From: QYOJ01 sp043806735
Lineage (GTDB): Bacteria; Bacteroidota; Bacteroidia; Bacteroidales; FEN-979
Reading direction: 5' to 3'
DNA: 64,000 bases
Assembly (NCBI GenBank): GCA_043806735.1
Contig: JAZDGR010000050.1
Coordinates: 3,205 to 67,204, forward strand
The translations under genes and the position numbers were made by a program. Positions 9,291-17,928 of this stretch are shown here, one piece after another (the stretch's first letter is position 1; each line of letters starts with the position of its first letter). Below the pieces are notes generated by a model. It was not told where the DNA came from. It saw nothing but the letters and a program-made list of their open reading frames with translations, and did not search any database.

Positions 9291-10122
9291 ATCGGTTTCC
9301 TCCACATCCGGAATGATGAACAAGAAATGCTTCTTCGCCTACATATTGTTTTCTCCGTTTTGCCAGTTCTTCCCAATCCACATACCTGCCGTCGAAATCA
9401 GGACCATCGACACAGGCAAATTTCATCTTTCCATTCACGGTACAGCGGCATACGCCACACATCCCTGTCCCGTCAATCATGATCGTGTTCAGGGTAACAA
9501 TGATGGGAACATCGTAATGAGCATACTCCTGGGTGGTCTTGTACGACAATGTCATACACCCGTTTGCAATTATCCGGTCGGGTCTGATCCCGGTTTCCCT
9601 GATGATATCCTCGCCTTTGTTGATGTGCCCTTTGTAGCCATAACTGCCGTCCCGGGTAAGTTTAATCACTTTATCACTGTATTCCGCCAATTTGTCCTCC
9701 CAGTAAAGGAGGTTTTTACTTCGTCCTTCCATGATGGTTATCACCACGTTGCCTTTTTTCTTCAACGCTCTGACGACCGGGAAAATTGATCCCATCCCGA
9801 AACAACCACCAATGCAGATGACAGTGCCAAAACGGTCTATTTTCGTGGGTTTGCCAAGCGGGCCGACCACCGTTGGAATGGTGTCACCGGCTTTGAGCAT
9901 GGCCAGTTTCCCAGTGGATGTGCCCACCTCCATGAAAACGATGGTCAACGTTCCCTCTTTATGGTCCCAATCGGCTGCTGATAAGGGGATTCTTTCAGCC
10001 CCTTCGCCGGCATGGACGATGACAAACTGTCCCGGTTGTATCTCTTCAATGACCTCAGGAGCACGAACCACCAGCAAGTGGAGGTTGGGGACGATCATTT
10101 TTCTTTCAACAATCTCAAACAT
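9184..10122 (-). CDS. nfnA: NfnA / ferredoxin-NADP reductase-like FAD and [2Fe-2S] subunit
   Basis: Small subunit of NfnAB-type complexes, also called SudB or PyrK-like. FAD domain about 1-95, NAD(H) domain with CIGGCFGMGSIFPVVRAL, and a C-terminal [2Fe-2S] site GTGMCGVCRCTVNGKMKFAC (219-237) plus DGPDFDGRYVDW. With NfnB it would couple ferredoxin and NAD(H) to NADP(H). Residues 1-264 look like the whole family protein; the remaining 48 run over nfnB in another frame (107-140 bp overlap) and do not look conserved, suggesting a lost stop or small frameshift near 9330. Start ATG at 10122 overlaps the NuoG-like gene by 8 bp, so translation is probably coupled. Confidence 0.87.
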   Translation of the reverse strand: MFEIVERKMIVPNLHLLVVRAPEVIEEIQPGQFVIVHAGEGAERIPLSAADWDHKEGTLTIVFMEVGTSTGKLAMLKAGDTIPTVVGPLGKPTKIDRFGTVICIGGCFGMGSIFPVVRALKKKGNVVITIMEGRSKNLLYWEDKLAEYSDKVIKLTRDGSYGYKGHINKGEDIIRETGIRPDRIIANGCMTLSYKTTQEYAHYDVPIIVTLNTIMIDGTGMCGVCRCTVNGKMKFACVDGPDFDGRYVDWEELAKRRKQYVGEEAFLVHHSGCGGNRYGRKENRELHQGRDAQTTAVYPAEKLPGSGTGIHS

Positions 10123-12442
10123 GATCCCTCATTATATTTATGTAGCAAGGATTACTTTCGAATTTCAATTTTCCGTTTGTGGTAGTCAGATAAATGGTTC
10201 CCCGGGGGATATTTTTTCTGATTACCGAAGTAGAACTCATTTTCTTTCCTGGAGTAAGAAGTTGTATAGGGTCACCCTGCTTAACCCCCAGTTTTTTAGC
10301 GTCGAACGGATTGAGTATCACGTTACCGGGTTGAATCAGCTCCCCGAACGCTGAAATATCCCTGCCAAGGTTCGAATTGTTATAAACATGCGGATTTTTC
10401 TCCTGTATCAATATATAGGGATATTTCTTGCCGGAAGGGGAAGCCTTCTTTGTAACAGCCGTTACAGTTTTACCGGAATACCTGGGTATTTTCGCCGGAC
10501 CGGAAATCCACTGTTTCATCTCTCGGGAGGAAAACCCTGCACTCTTTGTCTTCCTGGTTCCGGTCAGAGCAGATAATATCTCATTATGGGAACGGGCGTA
10601 TCCGTGTGGGAGAGCAACCGGCTTGATTTTTTTTATTTTACCGCCGGTGCTAAGATAGGACCCTCCTGCTTCCCCCCAAAGAGCGGCCGGCAACAGTACA
10701 TCCGGATATAATCCAGGAGGAACCGGAAAGGCATCCTGGTAAATCATATGTTTCACATCCAGTGTTTCGGTAAAGGGAGCATCACCAATGAGGTAGAGGG
10801 TGTTTATTTTTCCCTCTTTGATTTTCCTGTATATCTCCTCAACCGGTTTCAGGTTGATCAGTGAAAGCAATCCGTTTAGATTCCCATACGGAGTGGGAAT
10901 AAAGAGGCTGGAATTGGTCAGCCGGGCAACCTGCTGAATTTTCGTCAACAGTCCGCAGCAATCCGTTAAGGAGATGATCTGGGGGCCAACGACGATAACT
11001 GACCGTTTTGCTTTTTTCAATGTACCGCTGAGTTCTTTGATCGCCGGCAGGCTGCATTGTCCGTTTTTCATACAGAGGATCATTTGGTCAAAGTACTCCT
11101 CCTCTTTCCCCGGAACCGGAAAAAATCTGTGCCGGGCAAACCGTGATGTAGTGTCGCCAATCCATCCGACCTGATAATACGGGATCCCCCTGTCAGCAGC
11201 AGACTTGATGGCCAGTGTCAACGGGGCGAAATTATAGTTCCCGTTCAGGAAAAGAGAGAGAACAGCATCGGCTGTATTTACCTTTTCCAGTTCCACTGAT
11301 TGCTTCGCCAGATGAAGATAAGAAAGGAAATGTTCATCCAGGCAGGATGCGGTGAATTCGCTGGTTCGCAATATGGTTTCTCCAAAAAATTTTGCTGCGT
11401 GGATCTCTTCCAGGGTCAGACCGGGGGAAATAAACAAGGCCGAACGTCCGGGGCGGGTACCCTCCAGGATCTCGCGGGTTTTTTCAAGGGCAAAATCCCA
11501 GGTAACAATGCCATACCCTTCCGGATACCGGTATTCTGGTTCGAGGATCCGTTCGGTTCTGTTGACAAGTTCGCTCAGGCAGAAGCGTCCCTTGACACAA
11601 AGATCTCCTCCTGACTCATGAGGTTTACCGGGAGGTACAGTCCCCACGATTTTATCTTTTACGGTCAACGCCTGCAAATCACAATTCAGGCTGCAAAGCG
11701 GGCAGGCTGAAGGGGCATATTTTTCAGGTACTCCCCACCATTTCCTGCTTTTCTCCGACATCGCACCGGTCGGACAAACGGAAACACATGCCCCGCAGAA
11801 CTCACAGTCTGCCTCCACATGTGAGGCATCGAAAGAAGGGCCGATAGTGGTCAACTTCCCCCTTTGTTTTAGGGAAAGCACAGCGCTTTTCCGGTGCTCA
11901 TTGCAGATCCGGACACATCGCCCGCAATAAATGCATAAATTATAATCCCTGTCGAAAAACGGATCAAACTTTTCCAGGGGAATCCCCCGGTAAAGACCGG
12001 GTAAGGTAAGCTCATCTATCCCAAATTCGTCGACGATCCGTTGCAGTTCACAGTCGTTATCCTTCGGGCACCATCTGCAACCGGTGGTTATTCCGACCTT
12101 TCTGATGGTCTCCTGGAAGACTTTACACCCTTCAATATCATCACACATCAGGCAGGCCGCGGGGTGTTCGCTAAGAATTAACTGGATCAACTCCCGGCGC
12201 ATTTCCTGTAAGACTTTCGTGTTCGTACGAACAATCATTCCCTCCTCTGCCATGGTGGTACAGGAGGTAGGGTACCCGTTTCTTCCTTCAATTTCGACCA
12301 CACATAACCGGCAACCGCCATACGGAGTCAGTTCCGGGTGTGCGCAAAGAGTAGGAATGTCGATGCAATTTTTTCTGGCTGCATCAAGAATGGTTACGGG
12401 TTTGCCCAGGTGGATTTCCCGGTTGTCAATAGTCAGATTCAT
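10115..12442 (-). CDS. NuoG/FdhA-like iron-sulfur subunit without an H-cluster domain
   Basis: A 775-residue electron-transfer subunit. Visible sites: [2Fe-2S] C33, C44, C47, C61; His-ligated [4Fe-4S] H93, C97, C100, C106; an extra cysteine group C122, C125, C131; two ferredoxin clusters C170/173/176/180 and C213/216/219/223; and the molybdopterin-oxidoreductase [4Fe-4S] C247, C250, C254, C282. The C-terminal two thirds is molybdopterin-oxidoreductase-like, yet I see no Cys or in-frame TGA (Sec) where formate dehydrogenases ligate Mo, so it is more like complex I NuoG. It occupies the position of HydA in HydABC operons but contains none of the [FeFe] motifs L1-L3. Overlaps of 4 and 8 bp with its neighbours indicate a complex with the NuoF- and NuoE-like proteins. 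Confidence 0.82.
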   Translation of the reverse strand: MNLTIDNREIHLGKPVTILDAARKNCIDIPTLCAHPELTPYGGCRLCVVEIEGRNGYPTSCTTMAEEGMIVRTNTKVLQEMRRELIQLILSEHPAACLMCDDIEGCKVFQETIRKVGITTGCRWCPKDNDCELQRIVDEFGIDELTLPGLYRGIPLEKFDPFFDRDYNLCIYCGRCVRICNEHRKSAVLSLKQRGKLTTIGPSFDASHVEADCEFCGACVSVCPTGAMSEKSRKWWGVPEKYAPSACPLCSLNCDLQALTVKDKIVGTVPPGKPHESGGDLCVKGRFCLSELVNRTERILEPEYRYPEGYGIVTWDFALEKTREILEGTRPGRSALFISPGLTLEEIHAAKFFGETILRTSEFTASCLDEHFLSYLHLAKQSVELEKVNTADAVLSLFLNGNYNFAPLTLAIKSAADRGIPYYQVGWIGDTTSRFARHRFFPVPGKEEEYFDQMILCMKNGQCSLPAIKELSGTLKKAKRSVIVVGPQIISLTDCCGLLTKIQQVARLTNSSLFIPTPYGNLNGLLSLINLKPVEEIYRKIKEGKINTLYLIGDAPFTETLDVKHMIYQDAFPVPPGLYPDVLLPAALWGEAGGSYLSTGGKIKKIKPVALPHGYARSHNEILSALTGTRKTKSAGFSSREMKQWISGPAKIPRYSGKTVTAVTKKASPSGKKYPYILIQEKNPHVYNNSNLGRDISAFGELIQPGNVILNPFDAKKLGVKQGDPIQLLTPGKKMSSTSVIRKNIPRGTIYLTTTNGKLKFESNPCYINIMRDHV

Positions 12443-14316
12443 TCTTCTTTCCTTGAAGTGATTACGATAGCATTGCCTGCAATCGCATCAAACCGGCATA
12501 CATCGTAGCATGCACGGCATTTGATGCATTTTTCTTTATCCAGGTTGTGCGGTTCGGAGCGGGGGCCTATAATCGCTCCGGTAGGACACACACTGACGCA
12601 TCGCTGGCACCCGGTACATTTCTCCCTGATCACCGTATATTCTATCAGTGAGGTGCATACGAGAGCCGGGCAGTAATATTCGTTCAGATGCTCCACATAT
12701 TCAGGCCGGAAATAATGGAGGGTGGTGAGAACAGGATTTGGAGCCGTTTGCCCTAACCCGCATAGAGAAGTTGCTTTTACCAGTTTTGCCAGCGACTCCA
12801 GTTTATCCAGGTACTCGGGTTCCGCTTCTCCCTTACATATTTTCTCCAGAATTTCAACCATGTGACGGGTGCCGACTCTACAGGGGGTACACTTCCCGCA
12901 GGATTCCTTCTGGATAAAATCCAGAAAGTACCTGGCTATATCGACCACACAGGTATCCTGATCCATTACAATTAATCCGCCTGAACCCATGATGGAACCG
13001 ACCGAGGCAAGCGTTTCATAGGTCACCGGGGTATCCAGGAGTTCTTTCGGAACGCATCCTCCCGAAGGGCCCCCTGTCTGAACCGCTTTAAAGGGTTTTT
13101 GTGTTCCGCCGCCGATATCAAAGATAATTTTCCGCAAAGGGGTTCCAAGCGGAACTTCAATCAACCCGGAACGCCGGATCTTTCCTACGAGAGAAAATGT
13201 TTTTGTCCCGAAATTCCCTTCCACTCCATATTGTCTGTACCACTTGGGTCCATTTCTAAGAATATGAGGTATTGTGCCGAGGGTTTCAACATTATTGATG
13301 ACGGTGGGCTTTTCATGCAACCCGGAAACAGCAGGAAACGGAGGCCGGGTTCGCGGCATGCCCCGTTTCCCTTCAATGGAATGGATCAGTGCTGTTTCCT
13401 CCCCGCATACAAAAGCACCCGCTCCCTCTTTAATTGTAATGGAAAAAGAAAAATTCGATCCGAGGATATTCTGTCCGATTAATCCATATTCTTTTACCTG
13501 TTTCAACGCCTGCTGCAACCGCAGGATTGCAAGAGGATACTCCGCTCGGATGTAAATATATCCCTGTGAGGCGCCAATGGCATAGGCAGCGATCAGCATT
13601 CCTTCCAGGAGTGCATGCGGGTCGCTTTCAATCAGCAGACGATTCATAAATGCCCCGGGATCGCCTTCGTCGGCATTGCAGATCAGGTATTTCTCGTCAG
13701 CCTTGGTATTCCTGCAGGTTCTCCATTTTATGCCGGTCGGAAAGCCTGCTCCCCCTCTTCCACGCAATCCTGCTTCGGTGATTTCATCGATGATCTCGTC
13801 AGGCGATCTTCCCAGGGCCTTCGAAAGTCCCTCATATCCGTTGTTGGCTATGTAATGGTGAATATTTTCCGGGTCGATCAGACCGCAATTTTTCGTCACG
13901 ATGCGTACCTGAGGTTTCAGCATGGGCTGATCAAAAAATCTTGGAATGCTGTCGAAAGATTCCGTTCCGAAATGACCCAGTACTTTTCCTTTATGACACT
14001 CTTTGTCAAGTAAATACTTACGGAGAATTACCTCGGCAAACTTCTCATCGACATTTCCAAAGGAGACCCGTGGATTTCCGAAAGCAGAAATATCCATGAT
14101 CGGTTCGAGGTAGCATGTTCCGATGCATCCCACCTCCACTAACTGGGCCGAAATCTGATTTTTCTTCAGGGTGTTCAGTATGGCTTGCTTGACTTTATCC
14201 GCACCCGCGGCTTTCCCGCAGGAAGCCATCCCCAGATAAATAACAGGCTCTTTTGAAGTGAGTAAAGCATCCCATTCTGCTGAACTTTTCTTTTTGAGTT
14301 TAGTGAAGTTATTCAT
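12439..14316 (-). CDS. NuoF/HydB-like NADH-binding flavoprotein subunit
   Basis: 625 residues, the HydB type of bifurcating complexes. Order: N-terminal thioredoxin-like [2Fe-2S] domain (about 25-105, with C33, GCIGTC), the NuoF core with the FMN/NADH motifs GLRGRGGAGFPTGIKW and GAGAFVCGEETALIHSIEG, a SLBB region, the [4Fe-4S] motif ESCGKCTPCRVG plus a later Cys, and a C-terminal two-cluster ferredoxin (CTGCQRCVSVC and CIKCRACYDVC). It oxidises or reduces NAD(H) and passes electrons into the NuoG-like subunit. Overlaps the NuoE-like gene by 8 bp and the NuoG-like gene by 4 bp. The extra N- and C-terminal domains separate it from ordinary complex I NuoF. Confidence 0.9.
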   Translation of the reverse strand: MNNFTKLKKKSSAEWDALLTSKEPVIYLGMASCGKAAGADKVKQAILNTLKKNQISAQLVEVGCIGTCYLEPIMDISAFGNPRVSFGNVDEKFAEVILRKYLLDKECHKGKVLGHFGTESFDSIPRFFDQPMLKPQVRIVTKNCGLIDPENIHHYIANNGYEGLSKALGRSPDEIIDEITEAGLRGRGGAGFPTGIKWRTCRNTKADEKYLICNADEGDPGAFMNRLLIESDPHALLEGMLIAAYAIGASQGYIYIRAEYPLAILRLQQALKQVKEYGLIGQNILGSNFSFSITIKEGAGAFVCGEETALIHSIEGKRGMPRTRPPFPAVSGLHEKPTVINNVETLGTIPHILRNGPKWYRQYGVEGNFGTKTFSLVGKIRRSGLIEVPLGTPLRKIIFDIGGGTQKPFKAVQTGGPSGGCVPKELLDTPVTYETLASVGSIMGSGGLIVMDQDTCVVDIARYFLDFIQKESCGKCTPCRVGTRHMVEILEKICKGEAEPEYLDKLESLAKLVKATSLCGLGQTAPNPVLTTLHYFRPEYVEHLNEYYCPALVCTSLIEYTVIREKCTGCQRCVSVCPTGAIIGPRSEPHNLDKEKCIKCRACYDVCRFDAIAGNAIVITSRKEE

Positions 14317-14767
14317 ATTTGCCCCACATCTCCTTTAGTTTGATAATATTTACCTTGCTTTGAATGTCATCGTCGATCTTCACAACGGGGGCCAATGCAC
14401 AACATCCAAGGCAGGCAACCCGGTTCAAATCGAATTTTTTATCCGCAGTACATTCTCCGGGTTTGACTTCCAGGTCTCTTATGCAGGTTTCCAGTAAGGT
14501 TTCCCCTCCGTTGACATGGCAGGCGGTCCCCAGGCATATGCTGATAGAATGCCGGCCAGGTTCGGTAAATCGAAACTGAGAGTAAAAGGAAGCCACCCCG
14601 TATACCTGGCTTTCCGTTAATTTTAAATAACCAGCGATGGTTTCCACGATCTCTTCCGAGATATAACCGCAGGTCGCCTGGGCCTTTTGAAGGAGCGGAA
14701 TTAAACTCCCTTCTTCCACCTGACACGATTGAAGAATTTCGGAAAAAGAGGTGTTGGTTAACTCCAT
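14309..14767 (-). CDS. NuoE/HydC-like [2Fe-2S] subunit
   Basis: 152-residue thioredoxin-like [2Fe-2S] ferredoxin of the NuoE family. A helical N-terminus (LLQKAQATCGYISEEIVETI) is followed by the VYGVASFYSQF signature and four cluster ligands in CLGTACHVNGG and CLGCCALAPVVKID. Partner of the NuoF-like protein next to it. Gap of 22 bp after the hydrogenase-like gene. Normal family length. Confidence 0.92.
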   Translation of the reverse strand: MELTNTSFSEILQSCQVEEGSLIPLLQKAQATCGYISEEIVETIAGYLKLTESQVYGVASFYSQFRFTEPGRHSISICLGTACHVNGGETLLETCIRDLEVKPGECTADKKFDLNRVACLGCCALAPVVKIDDDIQSKVNIIKLKEMWGKYE

Positions 14768-14789
14768 AACTCTTGCTATTAGTGGGCAA

Positions 14790-16038
14790 TTAATGTAATA
14801 AAATACAGTCAGTCAACTCTGCTTCACCCCGGGCGCAATCCTGGGCAAATGTTTCGCAGGTTGGCGCCCCGCATAGACCACAGTCATTTTTAGGAAGCTT
14901 CTGATAAATTCTCTCTTTTTGTTTCATTCGTTTGATCGAAGTAGCCAGATCTGAGGACTGTGTCCTGGTCGGTCTTGGCAAGATATGATGTCTCAGGAAA
15001 TAATATTTTTCCCGGTATTTCTGTATGACCTCCGCTTCGTTGAACGCGATGGGGTCGCCATATCTTTTTTCAAGCAGGATCGCATTGTGTCTCGATATAT
15101 ATGGATTCTCCACGCAAAAAACTCCTCCGATACATCCTTGCGGGCAGGTAAACGCTTCGATATAATCCACATTTCTTAATCTTGAATCTTCAATGTCATT
15201 AAGTACCATCATAATATTCTCAATCCCGGTGACCGATAGGCATCTTTCCGAATCCAAGAATTGATGGAAATGGCCTATCACTCCCCATCCTCTGCCGTAA
15301 AAGAAATCCTCTTCCGGCACGTGGGGTCTCCGGGTTTCCTGAATCTCTAATATTTCCGGTAAAATGATATTATAAATATCGTTTATTGCAATCGCACCAT
15401 CAAACCAGGACTTTTCTTTTTCGGCAGGCTCTTTTATGGAAACAACCATAGCAGGACAGGGAGAAATATAAATCGCACCGATTTTGTGGACAGGTATCCC
15501 CAGTTTTTTCGCATATTTTTTTTTTGGATTCCTTTGCCGTAATCTCACGCGGAACATCAAACGTGGAGATCAGCTCCATCAAATTGGGATATTTGACCTG
15601 GATCAACCGGATCACAGAGGGGCAGAATGAACTAATAATCGGTTTTATTTCCGGATTCGTCATTAAATGCTGGGAGATGGCAAACGTCAACTCGTGGCTT
15701 AGCAGAGAAATATCTACAACGGCATCAAACCCGACCTTTTTCAAAGCCTGATGTACCAATCCCGGATGAATGGATGGGCCGAATTGTGTATATAAAGTAC
15801 GGGAAGGGATGGCGATCCTGAATGCAAATTTATCAAAGTCACTGATCTCATCGATGACCGGAACAAACACATTTTCAGGACATACATGTATGCAAGCTCC
15901 ACAGTCAACGCAAAGGTCATCGTAATAAGTAATTTGACCGTGTCGGAGCCTGATAGCCCGGGTAGGACATGCTCTGATGCATTTCATCCGACCCGTGCAT
16001 TTTTCGGAAATAATTACGTGTGAATGAAAAAAGTTCAT
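14790..16038 (-). CDS. Sensory (group C-like) [FeFe]-hydrogenase-like protein, frameshifted at A10
   Basis: Two overlapping frames make one protein of about 415 aa. The shift is at ten A residues on the coding strand (15516-15525); nine would restore KESKKKYAKKLG. Order: a two-cluster ferredoxin (first cluster reads CTGRMKCIRACP, with Arg17 where a Cys ligand is usual; second CVDCGACIHVCP), an H-cluster-like domain, and a C-terminal four-Cys Fe-S motif (CGLCGAPTCETFAQDC). All four cubane ligands are kept (C139, C194, C298, C302), but L1 is SSFCPSV (the proton-relay Cys is Phe) and L2 is SPCPAM (usual Lys is Met). This fits sensory rather than catalytic hydrogenases, as does co-occurrence with DRTGG and HATPase genes. 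Overlaps the upstream gene by 4 bp. Confidence 0.78.
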
Positions 16039-16856
16039 TTCACATAAAATATGGTTTCTATGGTCGTCCCCTCATTAACTTTGCTGTCAATTTTAAGCTT
16101 ATCTGAATTTTTCTTTATATTCGGAAGTCCCATCCCGGCTCCGAAACCCAAAGCTCGTTGCTCCTCGGTAGCCGTCGAATATCCTTCCTTCATGGCCAAT
16201 TCAATATTCTCAATTCCCTTTCCCTGATCAGCTATTACGATATTAATCTCTTTATCACTTGCTGATAATTTTACATCTGCACTTTTGGCGTGCATGACCA
16301 CGTTCATCTCTGCTTCATAGGTCGAGATAGATACCCTTCTGATCAATTGGGCGTCATACCCGATGGACTTCAGAATGGTCTTCACCTGGGTAGACACCAT
16401 TCCCGCACTGGCAAAGTCTTGTCCGTCAATCCGGAATGCATACGTGGTGACATTCTTGGTTTTTTTGGCTGTTTCAAAGATATCTTCTCCAGCTGACACC
16501 TCACCTTTAATGCTGGCAATGTTCACACAGGATTCATACATGTCGGTGTGCGTAGTCAGTATTATCAACCCTTTTTCTTTTGCGAATTTTCGAATCTCTT
16601 CATCGGGGGTCTTGCTTCTGATGAAAATAATCCCTTTGAATTCAGCCATGTATGCAGAGATAGCTGCCTGTAACGAATTTAAACCGGTTAGCAGGATGGC
16701 ACCGGACTGGCCGTATGCCAGCACATCGCTCATCAGGTCTGAGGCATAAATACTTGACACAAACTGCCCGGTATTATTGTTCCCAACGATGACCTCAGCC
16801 TGTAACGACTCAATGATTTTCTGAATCTCAATGCAATGGTTTTTTTCTTCCGGCAT
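16035..16856 (-). CDS. DRTGG-like domain fused to anti-sigma-factor-type HATPase
   Basis: 273 residues. Residues about 1-125 resemble the DRTGG fold of the next protein (SDLMSDVLAYGQSGAILLTG matches its SDMLSDVMSSAQAGNIWLTV). Residues about 135-273 are an RsbW/RsbT-type GHKL ATPase: N-box around EAEMNVVMHA, G1 box IADQGKGIENIE, and G2 box LGFGAGMGLPNIKKNSDKL. No histidine phosphoacceptor or membrane segment is seen, so it is a soluble kinase or anti-anti-sigma-type regulator. Such proteins accompany sensory hydrogenases in Firmicutes operons; here it may relay the redox state sensed by the downstream hydrogenase-like protein. It overlaps that gene by 4 bp and follows the DRTGG gene by 15 bp. 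Confidence 0.83.
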   Translation of the reverse strand: MPEEKNHCIEIQKIIESLQAEVIVGNNNTGQFVSSIYASDLMSDVLAYGQSGAILLTGLNSLQAAISAYMAEFKGIIFIRSKTPDEEIRKFAKEKGLIILTTHTDMYESCVNIASIKGEVSAGEDIFETAKKTKNVTTYAFRIDGQDFASAGMVSTQVKTILKSIGYDAQLIRRVSISTYEAEMNVVMHAKSADVKLSASDKEINIVIADQGKGIENIELAMKEGYSTATEEQRALGFGAGMGLPNIKKNSDKLKIDSKVNEGTTIETIFYVK

Positions 16857-16871
16857 AGCTCAGACATTCGC

Positions 16872-17201
16872 TCATCTCAGGCCTGCCTCAACCAGCTTGC
16901 TAGCCAGCTGGAAGCTTGATAACGGACTGCTAAGAATGATCACGTGAAAACGATTGGCAAGTTCGATGGTATCCTCCGGGACTTTTTTACCGTTAGTTAC
17001 TACTACAGCGGATATATCGATCAGATTGGCAGCGGAGACGACGTTCTTATGCGTCTGGACCGTCAGCCAGATATTTCCGGCCTGTGCACTACTCATGACA
17101 TCTGACAACATATCAGAAATAAAAGCACCTGATATTTCCTTGTCCTCTACGTTGGTGAGTGTAATTAGCGATAGTTTTTCAATAATTTCCTGAAGCTTCA
17201 T
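16872..17201 (-). CDS. DRTGG-domain protein
   Basis: 109 residues, a single DRTGG-type domain of unknown ligand, paralogous to the N-terminal half of the following HATPase protein. The stretch ISDMLSDVMSSAQAGNIWLT and the strand VVVTNGKKVPEDT define the fold. Standalone DRTGG genes are typical of [FeFe]-hydrogenase-linked operons. Probably a small-molecule-binding regulatory partner (inference). 44 bp after the first gene of the operon. Confidence 0.8.
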   Translation of the reverse strand: MKLQEIIEKLSLITLTNVEDKEISGAFISDMLSDVMSSAQAGNIWLTVQTHKNVVSAANLIDISAVVVTNGKKVPEDTIELANRFHVIILSSPLSSFQLASKLVEAGLR

Positions 17202-17245
17202 GGTTGATCTTCTTAAATTAATAATTTTACATATTGAGGGTATTT

Positions 17246-17782
17246 TTATTCGGGAGGTGTCAGGGACAACATACCAACATCCTTAATTACTTCAGCAAAG
17301 CAGGTAGATATGCTATCTATTGGCTCAGACGAAACAATTTTAATCCTGGAACGGGAAGATTTTCGTCGCTGGTTAAAATACTCTTCGAGGATTGAAATTT
17401 TCTCGGGACTCAACTGTTTCCGTTCTGATACCGGGAAAAAACCAAAAGCTACGTATACCCAAACACGGTCTTTCTCAAGCTCTTTCATCAACTTATCGAT
17501 CGCACATTTCTCATCGCATCCGGTACACATCATCAAACCGGAGAGTTCGTTGAACTGAACAATTTCACCGCATTGGGTACACTGCAGATCAAATTGAATC
17601 GATTGGGCGCTTTCCACGACATTCCAGAAATGTTCGCCTTCGCGATATTCTTCTAACGGAGGGCTTTGATCAAATGAGAAATAGGTTGAGGTTTTATTAC
17701 ACCGGAAACAATTCTCGGTAATAATAAAACCGGGTTGAATATGAATCATTTCCCACAGATGCTTACATGTTGTTTTCTGCAT
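17246..17782 (-). CDS. Cys-rich protein of unknown function, first gene of the redox operon
   Basis: 178 residues, not recognised as a named family. It has several Cys/His groups suited to bind zinc or iron-sulfur: TCKHLWEM (C6, H8), CFRCNK, LQCTQCGEI and MMCTGCDEKC. The rest is mixed helix and strand with no membrane segment. It directly follows the operon promoter and is 44 bp upstream of the DRTGG gene, so it is probably another regulator or sensor of the set. Start ATG at 17782 is about 20 bp from the -7 box. Confidence 0.72.
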   Translation of the reverse strand: MQKTTCKHLWEMIHIQPGFIITENCFRCNKTSTYFSFDQSPPLEEYREGEHFWNVVESAQSIQFDLQCTQCGEIVQFNELSGLMMCTGCDEKCAIDKLMKELEKDRVWVYVAFGFFPVSERKQLSPEKISILEEYFNQRRKSSRSRIKIVSSEPIDSISTCFAEVIKDVGMLSLTPPE

Positions 17783-17802
17783 GTCTCAACAGTTAAATTG
17801 TA

Positions 17803-17832
17803 CAAATGTATGAAACGAAATGAAAATGTCAA
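17803..17832 (-). promoter_or_regulatory. Promoter of the NuoEFG-like/Nfn operon
   Basis: On the minus strand TTG (17830-17832, within CTTGACA) is 19 bp upstream of TACATTTG (17803-17810). This is a close match to the Bacteroidetes consensus and the only good promoter seen for the nine overlapping or tightly spaced genes down to 7884. Confidence 0.65.
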
Positions 17833-17928
17833 GCACCATTTCTCATAAATAATTTATAAAGGACACGGGATCCTTGATTCCGGAGTGTAGTGAAGATTAT
17901 ACCCTGGATAGAATGGATAACCGGATCT

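Noticed and set aside
10115..12442. Catalytic [FeFe]-hydrogenase HydA or selenocysteine formate dehydrogenase
   Set aside because: The H-cluster motifs are absent, and there is no in-frame TGA nor a Cys at the expected Mo ligand position.
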